This document shows, one piece after another, positions 53,061 to 61,723 of a stretch of DNA of 64,000 nt. The DNA lies in contig JAZRIW010000002.1 in NCBI GenBank assembly GCA_045645505.1, positions 62,001-126,000 of the forward strand, in the 5' to 3' direction. The position numbers and the translations under genes are program-made. Under the pieces are notes generated by a model. The model was not told the origin of the DNA. It did not search any database and saw nothing but the letters and a program-made list of their open reading frames with translations. The number at the start of each line of letters is the position of its first letter. The stretch's first letter is position 1. The stretch comes from Fumia sp045645505 (GTDB lineage Bacteria > Bacillota > Clostridia > Oscillospirales > Ruminococcaceae).

Positions 53061-56000
53061 TTGGAACTTTTTACTACTGTTTTAAAAAATTCAGAGCAAT
53101 ACATAAAAATAATTAAAAATCTTAAAGAAGTCCGTACACCGATGCTGTGTGTCGGGCTTTCGATGGTTCACAAAGCAAATTTTATTTATTCTGCTTTAAA
53201 GGATTTAAAAGAGCCTATGCTTGTTATAACTCCCGATGAAGCGTCGGCAATGAAGCTTTCTGTGGATATAAACGCTATGGCAGGGGAAGAATTAAGTGCA
53301 GTTTTTCCTGTGAGAGATTTTGTTTTCAGACAGACAGAAGGGGTGTCTTCGGAATATGAGCAAGTCAGAATAGGAGTTTTGTCAAAACTTTTAAATGGTG
53401 AGATAAGTATTGTCGTAGCATCTTATCAGGCTGCCATGACGAGAACTATTCCGAAATCCGTGCTTATTGACAATACCTTTGATGTTAAGGATATGCCTCT
53501 TGAAAAACTGGTAGAAACTTTAGTAAAATCAGGATATACCCGTCGCACACAGGTTGATGGATTATGTCAGTTTTCTGTACGTGGCGGAATAGTGGATATT
53601 TTTTCTCCTAATGAACAAAAACCTGTAAGGATTGAGTATTGGGGCGATGAAATCGACTCAATGTCTTATTTTGAACTTGATAGTCAGCGACGTGTTGATG
53701 AGGTTGAAAAATTAACCCTTGCACCTGCCAGAGAAGTAATATTTGATATTAACAGATTATCAGATAAACTTCAAAAACTGATTTCTTCTTTAAAATCTTC
53801 AAAAGAGGTTTTTGAGAGGGAACTTGAAATGTTAAAGGAAAATATAGATAATGTTCCTTTTGATAAATATTTTCCTGCCTCATATGATGAGTTTGCTACT
53901 ATTGTTGATTATTTTGAGAATGCACCCGTATTCATAAGCGAATTTATTGAAGGAAAAGAAAGCGGGAAGGCTAATTTCAGACAATATACCGAGGATATAA
54001 AGCTTTTGTTTGAAGATGGGGTGCTTTGCAAAGGCCTTGATGATTATTTACTGACGCCTGAGGAACTTGAAGTGAGACTTTCAAAAAATCGCATTGTGTA
54101 TCTTGATACTTTTGCAAGAACAGGTCTTACGGGGTTAAAGGATATGGTTTCAATAACATCGATTCAATCATCGGGTTGGAACGGTGATATTAAAGTTTTA
54201 AAATCGGATTTATCTTCATTATTGGAACAAGGATATTGTTGTTGTATAATGGCAGGTACCGATAAAGCGGCTTTTAATCTGGCTTCTGATTTAACAAAAT
54301 CGGGTATAAATGCAACTTTTGTAAAAGACCTGAAAGAATTAACTGAAAAATCGGTTTTTGTTTTGGCAGGAAGTTTATCGTCAGGATTTGAATATCCTTC
54401 GATAAAATTCAGTATGATTACCGCTTCAAGAGTTTCAAATGTATCTTTCAGAAAAATTAAAAAGCGTAAAGGGGAAGAAATAAAATCCCTTGCAGATCTG
54501 GTGACCGGTGACTATATAGTTCACGTTGCTCACGGTATAGGTATATTTGATGGGATTCATAAGCTTGATTTGCATGGTATTATCAAGGATTATATCAAGA
54601 TTAAATATGCAGGTGCGGACATTTTGTATGTTCCTGTTACCCAGCTTGACTTGGTTTCAAAATATATAGGTCCCAAAGAAGATTCAAAAGTAAAGCTTAA
54701 CAGACTCCATAGCGGAGAATGGCAAAAAACGAGGGAACGTGTGCGTAAAGCAGTAGATGATATGGCTGATGAGCTTATTGAACTGTATGCGAAAAGAATG
54801 GCAGTCAAAGGTTATGCTTTTTCTCCTGACAGTGAGTATCAGAAGGATTTTGAATCGCATTTTGAGTATCAGGAGACTGATGACCAGTTGCGTTGTGCTG
54901 AGGAAATCAAGGCGGATATGGAAAAAGATACTCCGATGGAAAGACTACTGTGTGGTGACGTTGGGTTCGGAAAAACAGAAGTAGCTTTAAGAGCTGCTTT
55001 TAAGTGTGTATTAGACGGAAAACAATGTGCTGTGCTTTGTCCTACAACAATTTTATCCTGGCAGCATTATCAGACTTTTATCGCGAGATTTTCTAATTTC
55101 CCGGTGGAGATAGAGCTTTTATCAAGGTTCAGAACTTTAAAACAACAAAAAGAAGTTATCAAAAAGCTTGAAAAAGGGCTTGTTGATATAGTAATAGGAA
55201 CTCATCGCCTGATATCAAAGGATGTTAAATTTAAAGATTTAGGTCTTGCGATAATTGATGAGGAGCAACGTTTTGGAGTGGCTCATAAGGAACGATTCAA
55301 AGAGATGCTTGCAGGGGTTGATATGCTTACTTTGTCGGCTACTCCTATTCCGAGAACACTTAATATGGCTATGTCCGGTATCAGGGATATGTCGGTAATT
55401 GAAGAGGCTCCTCAAAACAGGTACCCTGTTCAGACTTATGTTATTGAATATGACAAGGGAATAATTACAGAGGCAATAAAAAAAGAACTTCGTCGCGGTG
55501 GGCAGGTTTATTATATCCATAATAACACCGAATCTATTTATGGGTGTGCTTTGCGTATCCGTGAGGCTATTCCTGAGGCGAGGGTTGCGATTGCTCATGG
55601 GAAAATGAACGAGGATGAGCTTTCAAGAGTCTGGAAGCAGATGATGGAAGAGGAAATTGATGTACTTGTTTGCACCACTATTATAGAAACAGGTGTGGAT
55701 ATAGCTAACTGTAATACTTTAATAATCGAAAATGCTGACCGAATGGGACTTTCACAGCTTTATCAGTTACGTGGCAGGGTAGGAAGGTCAACAAGGAGGG
55801 CGTTTGCGTATTTTACTTTCCAGAGAGGTAAAGTGCTTACAGAGATTGCTACAAAACGACTAAATGCTATAAGGGAATTTACAAAATTCGGTTCCGGATT
55901 CAGGATTGCTTTGCGTGACCTTGAAATAAGAGGTGCCGGAAACATTTTAGGTACACGTCAGCATGGACATATGGAGGCTGTAGGTTATGATATGTATCTT

Positions 56001-56516
56001 AAATTGCTTTCGGAAGCGGTAGCCAAAAAACGTGGTGAAAAGCCACAGCTTGAGCCTTCTGATGAATGTCTTATAGATTTACAGTTGGAAGCACATATCC
56101 CTGAAGATTATATTGACAGCGTTTCTCAAAGAATAGATATTTACAGAAAAATCGCTTCGATTAAGAGTGAAGAAGACAGTATGGATGTTATTGATGAGCT
56201 TATTGACCGTTTCGGCGATTTGCCAAAATCGGTTAAGGGACTTATCGATGTGGCACTTCTCAGAAATACTGCTGCACAATTCGGCTTTAAGGAGATAACT
56301 CAAAAAGGGAAGTCGTTACATTTTATTCCGGATAAACTGGATATGAATCTTGCTGTTTTTTTAAATTCAAAGCTCAAAGGTCGCGGTAGTATAAATGCGG
56401 GAAATAATCCTTATATCGCTGTTAAAATGAAAGGAAATGATTCGATTGCTACCTTGAGGGAGGTAATTGAAATATTAAATGATATTCGTAAAAATAACCC
56501 GCTTGATAATTTTTAG
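53061..56516 (+). CDS. mfd: Transcription-repair coupling factor Mfd
   Basis: Displaces stalled RNA polymerase and recruits UvrA. The 1151 residues contain a UvrB-like N-terminal module (YTRRTQVDGLCQFSVRGGIVDI), the RNA-polymerase-interacting CarD-like domain (GDYIVHVAHGIGIFDGIHKL) and the translocase with GDVGFGKTEVALRAAF, DEEQRFGV, LSATPIPRTL and QLRGRVGRS. The C-terminal TRCF domain is present (IPEDYIDSVSQRIDIYRKI). Start TTG at 53061 after AAGGATGG. Confidence 0.97.
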   Translation: MELFTTVLKNSEQYIKIIKNLKEVRTPMLCVGLSMVHKANFIYSALKDLKEPMLVITPDEASAMKLSVDINAMAGEELSAVFPVRDFVFRQTEGVSSEYEQVRIGVLSKLLNGEISIVVASYQAAMTRTIPKSVLIDNTFDVKDMPLEKLVETLVKSGYTRRTQVDGLCQFSVRGGIVDIFSPNEQKPVRIEYWGDEIDSMSYFELDSQRRVDEVEKLTLAPAREVIFDINRLSDKLQKLISSLKSSKEVFERELEMLKENIDNVPFDKYFPASYDEFATIVDYFENAPVFISEFIEGKESGKANFRQYTEDIKLLFEDGVLCKGLDDYLLTPEELEVRLSKNRIVYLDTFARTGLTGLKDMVSITSIQSSGWNGDIKVLKSDLSSLLEQGYCCCIMAGTDKAAFNLASDLTKSGINATFVKDLKELTEKSVFVLAGSLSSGFEYPSIKFSMITASRVSNVSFRKIKKRKGEEIKSLADLVTGDYIVHVAHGIGIFDGIHKLDLHGIIKDYIKIKYAGADILYVPVTQLDLVSKYIGPKEDSKVKLNRLHSGEWQKTRERVRKAVDDMADELIELYAKRMAVKGYAFSPDSEYQKDFESHFEYQETDDQLRCAEEIKADMEKDTPMERLLCGDVGFGKTEVALRAAFKCVLDGKQCAVLCPTTILSWQHYQTFIARFSNFPVEIELLSRFRTLKQQKEVIKKLEKGLVDIVIGTHRLISKDVKFKDLGLAIIDEEQRFGVAHKERFKEMLAGVDMLTLSATPIPRTLNMAMSGIRDMSVIEEAPQNRYPVQTYVIEYDKGIITEAIKKELRRGGQVYYIHNNTESIYGCALRIREAIPEARVAIAHGKMNEDELSRVWKQMMEEEIDVLVCTTIIETGVDIANCNTLIIENADRMGLSQLYQLRGRVGRSTRRAFAYFTFQRGKVLTEIATKRLNAIREFTKFGSGFRIALRDLEIRGAGNILGTRQHGHMEAVGYDMYLKLLSEAVAKKRGEKPQLEPSDECLIDLQLEAHIPEDYIDSVSQRIDIYRKIASIKSEEDSMDVIDELIDRFGDLPKSVKGLIDVALLRNTAAQFGFKEITQKGKSLHFIPDKLDMNLAVFLNSKLKGRGSINAGNNPYIAVKMKGNDSIATLREVIEILNDIRKNNPLDNF

Positions 56517-56528
56517 TAAATTAACATG

Positions 56529-56566
56529 AAAAATGCAGGAAACAAAATTTGTTTCCTGCATTTTTT
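56529..56566. terminator. Bidirectional terminator between mfd and rsmI
   Basis: AAAAATGCAGGAAAC (56529-56543) pairs with GTTTCCTGCATTTTT (56551-56565), with A and T tracts on either side for both convergent genes. Confidence 0.87.
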
Positions 56567-57386
56567 ATATAAGTCCATTATATATTTCGCTTTTTTTAAA
56601 TCCGTACTGAGAGGAAATCTGTTTTGCGGCATCGGTGGAACGCATACCGCTTTTTACTAATTCTTTAGCTTCGCTGATTGCATCTTCAAGTGAAATCTGC
56701 GGTGCTTCTTTAATGGTTTCTCCTTCCAAAATCAGTACAAATTCTCCTTTTGGAGTTTTTTCCTCATAAAAAGCAATTGCATCTTTTAATGTGGTTCTTA
56801 TGACTTCTTCGTGAATTTTTGTAAGTTCTCTCGCGATTGAAAGCCTGCGGTTTCCCAAAATTTTTTCCATATCTTTAAGGGTTGAGAGAAGTTTATGAGG
56901 TGCTTCGTAAAAAATAAGTGTATGTTGGTCGTGCTTAAGACTTTCTAAATGTATCTGGCGGTTTCTTTTGTTTGTTGATAAAAATCCTTCAAATGAAAAC
57001 CTTGAGGTTTTAAGTCCGCTTATGCAAAGAGCTGAAACAGCGGCATTAGGTCCTGGGATTACAACAGTAGGTATATTTTGTTCTGCCGCAAGGCGTACTA
57101 AATCTTCACCAGGGTCAGAGATACAGGGCATTCCTGCGTCTGAAACAACAGCACAGTTTTCGCCTGAGAGAATTCTGTTTATGATAATTTCTCCGCGTTC
57201 ACGCAGGTTGTGTTCATGATAACTTATCATAGGCTTTTTGATGTCAAAATGGTTTAATAATTTTAAAGTTACCCTTGTGTCCTCAGCGGCAATGAAATCA
57301 ACCGATTTTAAGGTTTCAACAGCTCTTTTTGAAAAATCGGAAAGGTTTCCGATGGGAGTGCCCGTTACATATAGTGTTCCGCTCAT
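56565..57386 (-). CDS. rsmI: 16S rRNA (cytidine-1402-2'-O)-methyltransferase RsmI
   Basis: SAM-dependent tetrapyrrole-methylase-fold enzyme that methylates C1402 at the decoding centre. GTLYVTGTPIGNLSDFSKRA at the N-terminus, AEDTRVTLKLLNHF, VSDAGMPCISDPGEDLVR and VIPGPNAAVSALCISGL are all family motifs. Length 273, typical. It is cotranscribed with trmN6, 2 bp upstream. Confidence 0.95.
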   Translation of the reverse strand: MSGTLYVTGTPIGNLSDFSKRAVETLKSVDFIAAEDTRVTLKLLNHFDIKKPMISYHEHNLRERGEIIINRILSGENCAVVSDAGMPCISDPGEDLVRLAAEQNIPTVVIPGPNAAVSALCISGLKTSRFSFEGFLSTNKRNRQIHLESLKHDQHTLIFYEAPHKLLSTLKDMEKILGNRRLSIARELTKIHEEVIRTTLKDAIAFYEEKTPKGEFVLILEGETIKEAPQISLEDAISEAKELVKSGMRSTDAAKQISSQYGFKKSEIYNGLI

Positions 57387-57388
57387 AA

Positions 57389-58117
57389 TTACTCCTTATT
57401 TGTATTTTGGTATATGTCTAATAACTCATCTGTGAATCCGTTTTCATTCATAATTTTTAACGTTGGCTCTATATCCATATATGGTGCACTTCCTTTTTTG
57501 CCCTCAATCAGGAAAAGCCAGGGAGAGGAGTTTTCATTTTTGGCAACCATTCTGAGCTTTTTAGGTTCGATATTATTTTGCCTCATAGCAATAATTACAT
57601 CAGCAAGTCTTTCCGGACGTTGACATAAGCAAAGTTTTCCTCCGGTTTTTAAAAGTAATGAAGCTGTTTTGCAAACATCGAAGATGTTGCACATAATTTC
57701 ATGACGTGCAATCTGATGTGAAGTTTTTTCATTTAAAATACCTGTGTTTGCAGTTTTATATGGTGGGTTACAGGTTACTATGTCAAAGGTGTCAAAGGGA
57801 AGAAGCCCTTTTACATTTTTTAAATCTCCTTCTAAAGGGAAAATTCTATCGGTTAAATTGCAAAATGATACGGTATATTTAAATTGTTCTATTGCCTTTT
57901 TTTGTATATCAAGCCCGTATATAATTTCAGGCGAGAATTTTTTGTAGAGAATGAGTGGAATTATTCCGCATCCTGTTCCTAAATCTACAATTTTGTCGCG
58001 ATGCTTAGCGTTTGCAAAAGCAGCGAGTAAAAAAGCATCTGTGCCGAATTTGTGGTCGGGTGTAACACATATAGAAAGGGTATCGCTTAATTTTTCCATA
58101 GTGTAAGTAAAATCCAT
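57389..58117 (-). CDS. tRNA1(Val) (adenine-37-N6)-methyltransferase-like (TrmN6/YabB)
   Basis: Rossmann-type methyltransferase with IVDLGTGCGIIPLILYKKF (SAM site) and the adenine-N6 motif CNPPYKT. The length of 242 and the start MDFTYTMEKLSDTL agree with the Gram-positive YabB group, which sits next to rsmI in many Firmicutes. AAAGGCGG precedes the ATG. The exact tRNA target is by family inference. Confidence 0.88.
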   Translation of the reverse strand: MDFTYTMEKLSDTLSICVTPDHKFGTDAFLLAAFANAKHRDKIVDLGTGCGIIPLILYKKFSPEIIYGLDIQKKAIEQFKYTVSFCNLTDRIFPLEGDLKNVKGLLPFDTFDIVTCNPPYKTANTGILNEKTSHQIARHEIMCNIFDVCKTASLLLKTGGKLCLCQRPERLADVIIAMRQNNIEPKKLRMVAKNENSSPWLFLIEGKKGSAPYMDIEPTLKIMNENGFTDELLDIYQNTNKE

Positions 58118-58150
58118 ATTGTCACACCGCCTTTTTAAAAATTTACATAT

Positions 58151-58179
58151 ATTTTATCATAAATATACTTTTATTTCAA
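58151..58179 (-). promoter_or_regulatory. Promoter of trmN6-rsmI
   Basis: Minus strand TTGAAA (58179-58174), 17-bp spacer and TAAAAT (58156-58151) with TG one base before the -10. Confidence 0.55.
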
Positions 58180-58216
58180 TATTTCATAAAAGTACTAAAA
58201 AAAATTAAAAAAAGAC

Positions 58217-58245
58217 TTGATTTTTTAAAAAGAATGAGTTATAAT
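58217..58245 (+). promoter_or_regulatory. Promoter of tRNA-Leu
   Basis: TTGATT (58217-58222), 17-bp spacer and perfect TATAAT (58240-58245), about 28 bp before the mature tRNA. Confidence 0.7.
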
Positions 58246-58272
58246 AACGGAGTCGCAGTAATAAGACACTAT

Positions 58273-58359
58273 GCCGGTGTGTTGGAACTGGCAGACGAGA
58301 CGGACTCAAAATCCGTTGCTAGCAATGGCGTGTGGGTTCAAGTCCCACCACCGGCACCA
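58273..58359 (+). tRNA. tRNA-Leu (anticodon CAA)
   Basis: Acceptor GCCGGTG (58273-58279) pairs with CACCGGC (58349-58355), then discriminator A and an encoded CCA. The anticodon stem-loop has loop CTCAAAA, anticodon CAA (58307-58309). A long variable arm (TTGCTAGCAATGGCG region) and T-arm GTGGG-TTCAAGT-CCCAC confirm class II leucine tRNA. Reads UUG. Confidence 0.95.
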
Positions 58360-58360
58360 G

Positions 58361-58401
58361 AAAAAACGACAATTTATCGTAAGATAGATTGTCGTTTTTT
58401 T
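58361..58401 (+). terminator. Terminator after tRNA-Leu
   Basis: An 18-bp stem with one G-U pair (58361-58378 with 58383-58400; core ACGACAAT/ATTGTCGT), GTAA loop and a T-tract. Confidence 0.87.
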
Positions 58402-58517
58402 GTACTCTTATCTTTTCTTGCGAAAACCAAATGATTAAACTGTAAATCAAAATATCTCTATAGTTTGGCTTTGTCAAAAAAGAAAATAATTCTTTCAAAA
58501 TAGTATTTATATCTCCC

Positions 58518-58547
58518 TTGACGGAAGATGCTTTTTTGTAGTACAAT
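58518..58547 (+). promoter_or_regulatory. Promoter of the membrane protein/ilvD pair
   Basis: TTGACG (58518-58523), 18-bp spacer, TACAAT (58542-58547), 26 bp before the start codon. Confidence 0.6.
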
Positions 58548-58572
58548 ATTAAATTAAAAGGGGGAGCTTTAA

Positions 58573-59316
58573 ATGGATAATGATTATAAGAGATTAGTAG
58601 AACTTAAAAAAATAAAGCAGAATTTAGCTCAGGCTCCCGACTCAGATTCAGAGTCACAAAAATCTGAAATTATTTTACCACAAACTTTTAAGGAAAAATG
58701 GGATAATTATTGGTATCATTATAAAATTGTTACCTGGCTTGTTGTGTTTGTTGTGTTTATTTTGGGCTGGATAGTAAAGGATTTTGTTTTTAAACCAAAA
58801 TATGATATTACTCTTAATGTTGTGAGTAAGTATGCACTTTCTCTGGTTAATGATGATATGGAGGAAAAGGCATTACTTTATATAGATGATTATAATGGTA
58901 ACGGGAAAAGAAATTTACTTATCAATGAAATGCAGGTAAATTATGATGGTACTGCAGAAAAAATAGGGCAGCAAACGATGGCCGGTCAGCAAAAAGTCCT
59001 TGCAATTTTAAGTGCAGGTGAGGATTTTGTCTTTATTCTTGATAAGCTTACTTATGATATTCTTATTGAGGCTAACGAGGGTGAAAGTATTTTTGTTGAT
59101 TTTTCAGAGTATTTTCCTTATGAAAATGAATTTGTAAATGGTGATAAAATTATTTTAAATAATACAAAATTCGGTAAAGACTGGAAGATGACTGCTTTAA
59201 AATCTGAAATGTACCTTTGTGTCAGGGATTTCAAGGCTACAGTTAAGGAAAATGAAAAAAATAAAATAAGGCAAAAAAATGCTTTGGATTTTGCTTATAA
59301 TGTAATAAAAAAATAA
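58573..59316 (+). CDS. Single-pass membrane protein of unknown function
   Basis: No family recognised. The 247 residues have a charged cytoplasmic N-terminus (about 1-50, with a Ser/Asp stretch), one membrane helix (about 53-75, IVTWLVVFVVFILGWIVKDF) and an outer domain of about 170 residues rich in Asp, Asn and Lys with alternating strands. GGGGGAG precedes the ATG. It lies 22 bp before ilvD and is probably cotranscribed with it, but nothing in the sequence links it to branched-chain amino-acid synthesis. Confidence 0.75.
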   Translation: MDNDYKRLVELKKIKQNLAQAPDSDSESQKSEIILPQTFKEKWDNYWYHYKIVTWLVVFVVFILGWIVKDFVFKPKYDITLNVVSKYALSLVNDDMEEKALLYIDDYNGNGKRNLLINEMQVNYDGTAEKIGQQTMAGQQKVLAILSAGEDFVFILDKLTYDILIEANEGESIFVDFSEYFPYENEFVNGDKIILNNTKFGKDWKMTALKSEMYLCVRDFKATVKENEKNKIRQKNALDFAYNVIKK

Positions 59317-59338
59317 AATAAAGAAAGAAGAATTATCT

Positions 59339-60994
59339 ATGCGTAGTGATTTGATGAAAGGCGGTCCTGCAAGGACTCCTCACCGTTCTTTGCTTAAAGC
59401 AATGGGCATTACCGACAGCGAAATGAAAAAACCTTTTGTTGCTGTTGTAAGTGCTGAAAGTGAATATGTTCCCGGCCATATGCATCTTGGCCTTTTGGCA
59501 GATGCAGTAAAGGCAGGTATAAGAAATGCGGGTGGCATTCCTTTTGAATTCCATACAATAGGTGTTTGTGACGGGCTTGCTATGAACCATGTCGGAATGA
59601 AATATTCTTTGGCTTCACGTGAACTTATTGCAGACAGCATTGAAGTTATGCTTACAGCTCACCCACTTGACGGAATAGTATTTATTCCAAACTGTGATAA
59701 AATTGTTCCCGGTATGATGCTTGCTGCTGCAAGACTTAATCTGCCTTCTGTTTTTATAAGTGGCGGACCTATGGAGCCCGGCATTGTAAAGGGCAAAAGA
59801 ATAGGCCTTTCTGAAAGCTTTGAAGCTGTTGGCGCATACAGTGCAGGTGAAATCACTGAAGCTGACCTTAAGGAGTTTGAAGAAAATACCTGTCCTACTT
59901 GTGGTTCCTGTTCAGGTATGTACACTGCCAATTCTATGAATTGTCTTGTTGAGGCAATGGGTATGTCCCTTCCCGGAAGTGCTACTGCACCTGCTACTTC
60001 TTCAAAACGTATTCGTTTTGCAAAAGACACAGGTGAAAGGGTAATGTATCTTATTGAAAATCAAATTCTGCCTTTGCAGATTCTCACAAAAGAAAATCTT
60101 AAAAATGCTCTTACTGCAGAAATGGCACTTGGTTGCTCCACAAATACAGTTTTGCATATACTTGCCATTGCTTATGAAGCAGGGGTGGATGTTGACCTTA
60201 CAACCATTGAAGAATTAAGCCGTAAAGCACCTCAGCTTTGTAAATTAAATCCTGCAAGTAGTGTGTTTATTCAGGATCTGGATGCAATGGGTGGTATTCA
60301 GGCAGTTATGAAAGAACTTTCAAAAGGTGGATTTATCAATACTGATGTTCTCACCGTTACAGGTAAACAAATTGAACGTTTTGAAGGCGTTTTGGATGCC
60401 GATGGTGAGATTATCCACACTGTTACTTCACCTATCCGTAAAGATGGTGGTATCGCAGTGCTTCGTGGTAACATTGCTCCTGATGGCTGTGTTGTAAAAC
60501 AGGGTGCTGTTTGCGAAGAAATGATGAAACATAAGGGCCCTGCAAGGGTGTTTAACAGCGAAAATGAGGCTTGTGATGCTATCCGTGCAGGAAAAATCGT
60601 TTCGGGTGACGTTGTGGTTATCCGTTATGAAGGTCCTAAGGGCGGCCCCGGTATGCAGGAAATGCTTGCTCCTACAGCTTGTCTTGTCGGTATGGGACTT
60701 GATAAGGAAGTAGCACTTATCACCGACGGACGTTTCAGTGGTGCAACAAAGGGCGCTGCTATCGGACATATTTCTCCAGAGGCTGCTGCAGGGGGAATGA
60801 TAGGTCTTGTAAATGAGGGCGATATTATTGAAATTGATATTCCCGAAAGAAAGATTTCACTTCTCGTTTCCGATGATGAAATCGCAAATAGAAAAGAAAA
60901 TTTTGTCCCCTTTATAAGAGACATCAAAGGTTATTTAAAACGTTATTCCTCACTTGTAACATCAGCTTCAAGTGGTGCTGTGTATAATAAGTAA
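59339..60994 (+). CDS. ilvD: Dihydroxy-acid dehydratase IlvD
   Basis: Iron-sulfur dehydratase of valine, isoleucine, leucine and pantothenate synthesis. Cluster Cys lie in IPNCDKIVPGM, CPTCGSCSGMYTANSMNCL and MALGCSTNT; the C-terminal LITDGRFSGATKGAAIGHISPEA is the family signature. Length 551, typical. Other ilv genes are not in the window. Confidence 0.96.
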   Translation: MRSDLMKGGPARTPHRSLLKAMGITDSEMKKPFVAVVSAESEYVPGHMHLGLLADAVKAGIRNAGGIPFEFHTIGVCDGLAMNHVGMKYSLASRELIADSIEVMLTAHPLDGIVFIPNCDKIVPGMMLAAARLNLPSVFISGGPMEPGIVKGKRIGLSESFEAVGAYSAGEITEADLKEFEENTCPTCGSCSGMYTANSMNCLVEAMGMSLPGSATAPATSSKRIRFAKDTGERVMYLIENQILPLQILTKENLKNALTAEMALGCSTNTVLHILAIAYEAGVDVDLTTIEELSRKAPQLCKLNPASSVFIQDLDAMGGIQAVMKELSKGGFINTDVLTVTGKQIERFEGVLDADGEIIHTVTSPIRKDGGIAVLRGNIAPDGCVVKQGAVCEEMMKHKGPARVFNSENEACDAIRAGKIVSGDVVVIRYEGPKGGPGMQEMLAPTACLVGMGLDKEVALITDGRFSGATKGAAIGHISPEAAAGGMIGLVNEGDIIEIDIPERKISLLVSDDEIANRKENFVPFIRDIKGYLKRYSSLVTSASSGAVYNK

Positions 60995-60998
60995 TCTG

Positions 60999-61031
60999 AA
61001 AAGGGCAAAGTGTGTTACTTTGCCCTTTTTT
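60999..61031 (+). terminator. Terminator after ilvD
   Basis: AAAAGGGCAAAGT (60999-61011) pairs with ACTTTGCCCTTTT (61017-61029), followed by T residues. Confidence 0.88.
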
Positions 61032-61034
61032 ACA

Positions 61035-61142
61035 AAGAAGGAAATTATTGACCAGATGTGTCTGAGTGGTAAAATTGATGAACACACTTATCAGAAAGCG
61101 AATGCTTTTGGTTGGCAGTTAAGTGACCTCGACAACGACTAA
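61035..61142 (+). pseudogene. C-terminal gene remnant
   Basis: A reading frame starting without a ribosome site right after the ilvD terminator encodes KKEIIDQMCLSGKIDEHTYQ and ends NAFGWQLSDLDND-stop. The last dozen residues recur at 63176-63214 as NAFGWRLSDFDD-stop, so both look like tails of related genes whose bodies have been lost. The parent family is not recognised. Confidence 0.4.
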
Positions 61143-61180
61143 ATCTGTTTTTTTACATATCGATATAAATGAAAAAGGCT

Positions 61181-61220
61181 TCTCCTTGAGGAGAGGCTCC
61201 GCCGTAGGCGGTGGTGAGGT
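61181..61220. repeat. Left palindrome array of the DUF559 cassette
   Basis: Order: hairpin TCTCCT-tg-AGGAGA (61181-61194), hairpin CCGCC-gta-GGCGG (61199-61211), then the box GGTGAGGTG (61212-61220), which also serves as ribosome site for the gene. The stretch is more G+C-rich than the surroundings. Confidence 0.65.
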
Positions 61221-61225
61221 GTAAA

Positions 61226-61585
61226 ATGAACGAAACTTATAATTCAAAGCTTACTCCGAATGCTAAAACTTTGAGAAATAATATGACAAAAGAAGAAAAG
61301 CATCTATGGTATGATTTTCTGAAAACTCTGTCGGTAACTGTAAACCGCCAAAAGGTTATCGGAAAATATATAGTTGATTTTTACATTGCCTCATCAAAAC
61401 TTGTTGTTGAAGTTGACGGCTCACAGCATTATGATCTGGACGGTGAACAAAGCGACAAGGTACGCGATGAATATCTTAACAATCTCGGAATCAGTGTTTT
61501 GAGGTATTCAAACTATGATGTAAATAACCATTTTGAAGGCGTGTGTCAGGATATTCTGAATAATCTTGACACCTCATCCGAGTAG
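61226..61585 (+). CDS. DUF559/Vsr-like endonuclease-domain protein
   Basis: A 119-residue protein of the DUF559 group, whose fold is related to Vsr and other PD-(D/E)XK nucleases. LRNNMTKEEKHLWYDFLK opens the domain, RQKVIGKYIVDFYI and LVVEVDGSQHY carry the likely active-site Asp and Glu-x-Asp, and ILNNLD is close to the end. The ATG at 61226 follows GAGGTG. The last residues (TSSE) and the stop codon lie in the right palindrome array, so gene and repeats form one unit. No methyltransferase or other restriction gene is adjacent. DNA cleavage has to be treated as inference. Confidence 0.85.
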   Translation: MNETYNSKLTPNAKTLRNNMTKEEKHLWYDFLKTLSVTVNRQKVIGKYIVDFYIASSKLVVEVDGSQHYDLDGEQSDKVRDEYLNNLGISVLRYSNYDVNNHFEGVCQDILNNLDTSSE

Positions 61586-61636
61586 CTTCGCTACCCACCT
61601 TCCCCTCAAGGGGAAGGCTTGAGCAAAGTGAAAGCC
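61570..61636. repeat. Right palindrome array of the DUF559 cassette
   Basis: Order: box CACCTCATCC (61570-61579; near reverse complement of the left box), hairpin GTAGC-ttc-GCTAC (61582-61594), hairpin CCTTCCCCT-ca-AGGGGAAGG (61598-61617), then GGCTT/AAGCC (61616-61620 with 61632-61636). It mirrors the left array. The DUF559 stop codon (61583-61585) is inside the first hairpin. Confidence 0.65.
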
Positions 61637-61673
61637 TGACGGGATTTAAGACGTTGTTCACAACCGAAGAATT

Positions 61674-61713
61674 ATAAAAAATTAACCCCTATCCGAAAAA
61701 TCGGGTAGGGGTT
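61674..61713 (-). terminator. Terminator after the lipoprotein gene
   Basis: AACCCCTATCCGA (61684-61696) pairs with TCGGGTAGGGGTT (61701-61713), one G-U pair; on the minus strand a T-rich tract follows. Confidence 0.78.
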
Positions 61714-61723
61714 TAAAATTGTT

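Noticed and set aside
58234..58434. 66-residue reading frame over the tRNA
   Set aside because: It overlaps tRNA-Leu and its terminator and has no ribosome site.
60428..60927. Long antisense frames opposite ilvD
   Set aside because: Shadow frames on a well-conserved gene, with no start site or family match.
61226..61585. Restriction-modification or Vsr mismatch-repair locus
   Set aside because: No DNA methyltransferase or partner gene; the DUF559 protein stands alone between palindromes.
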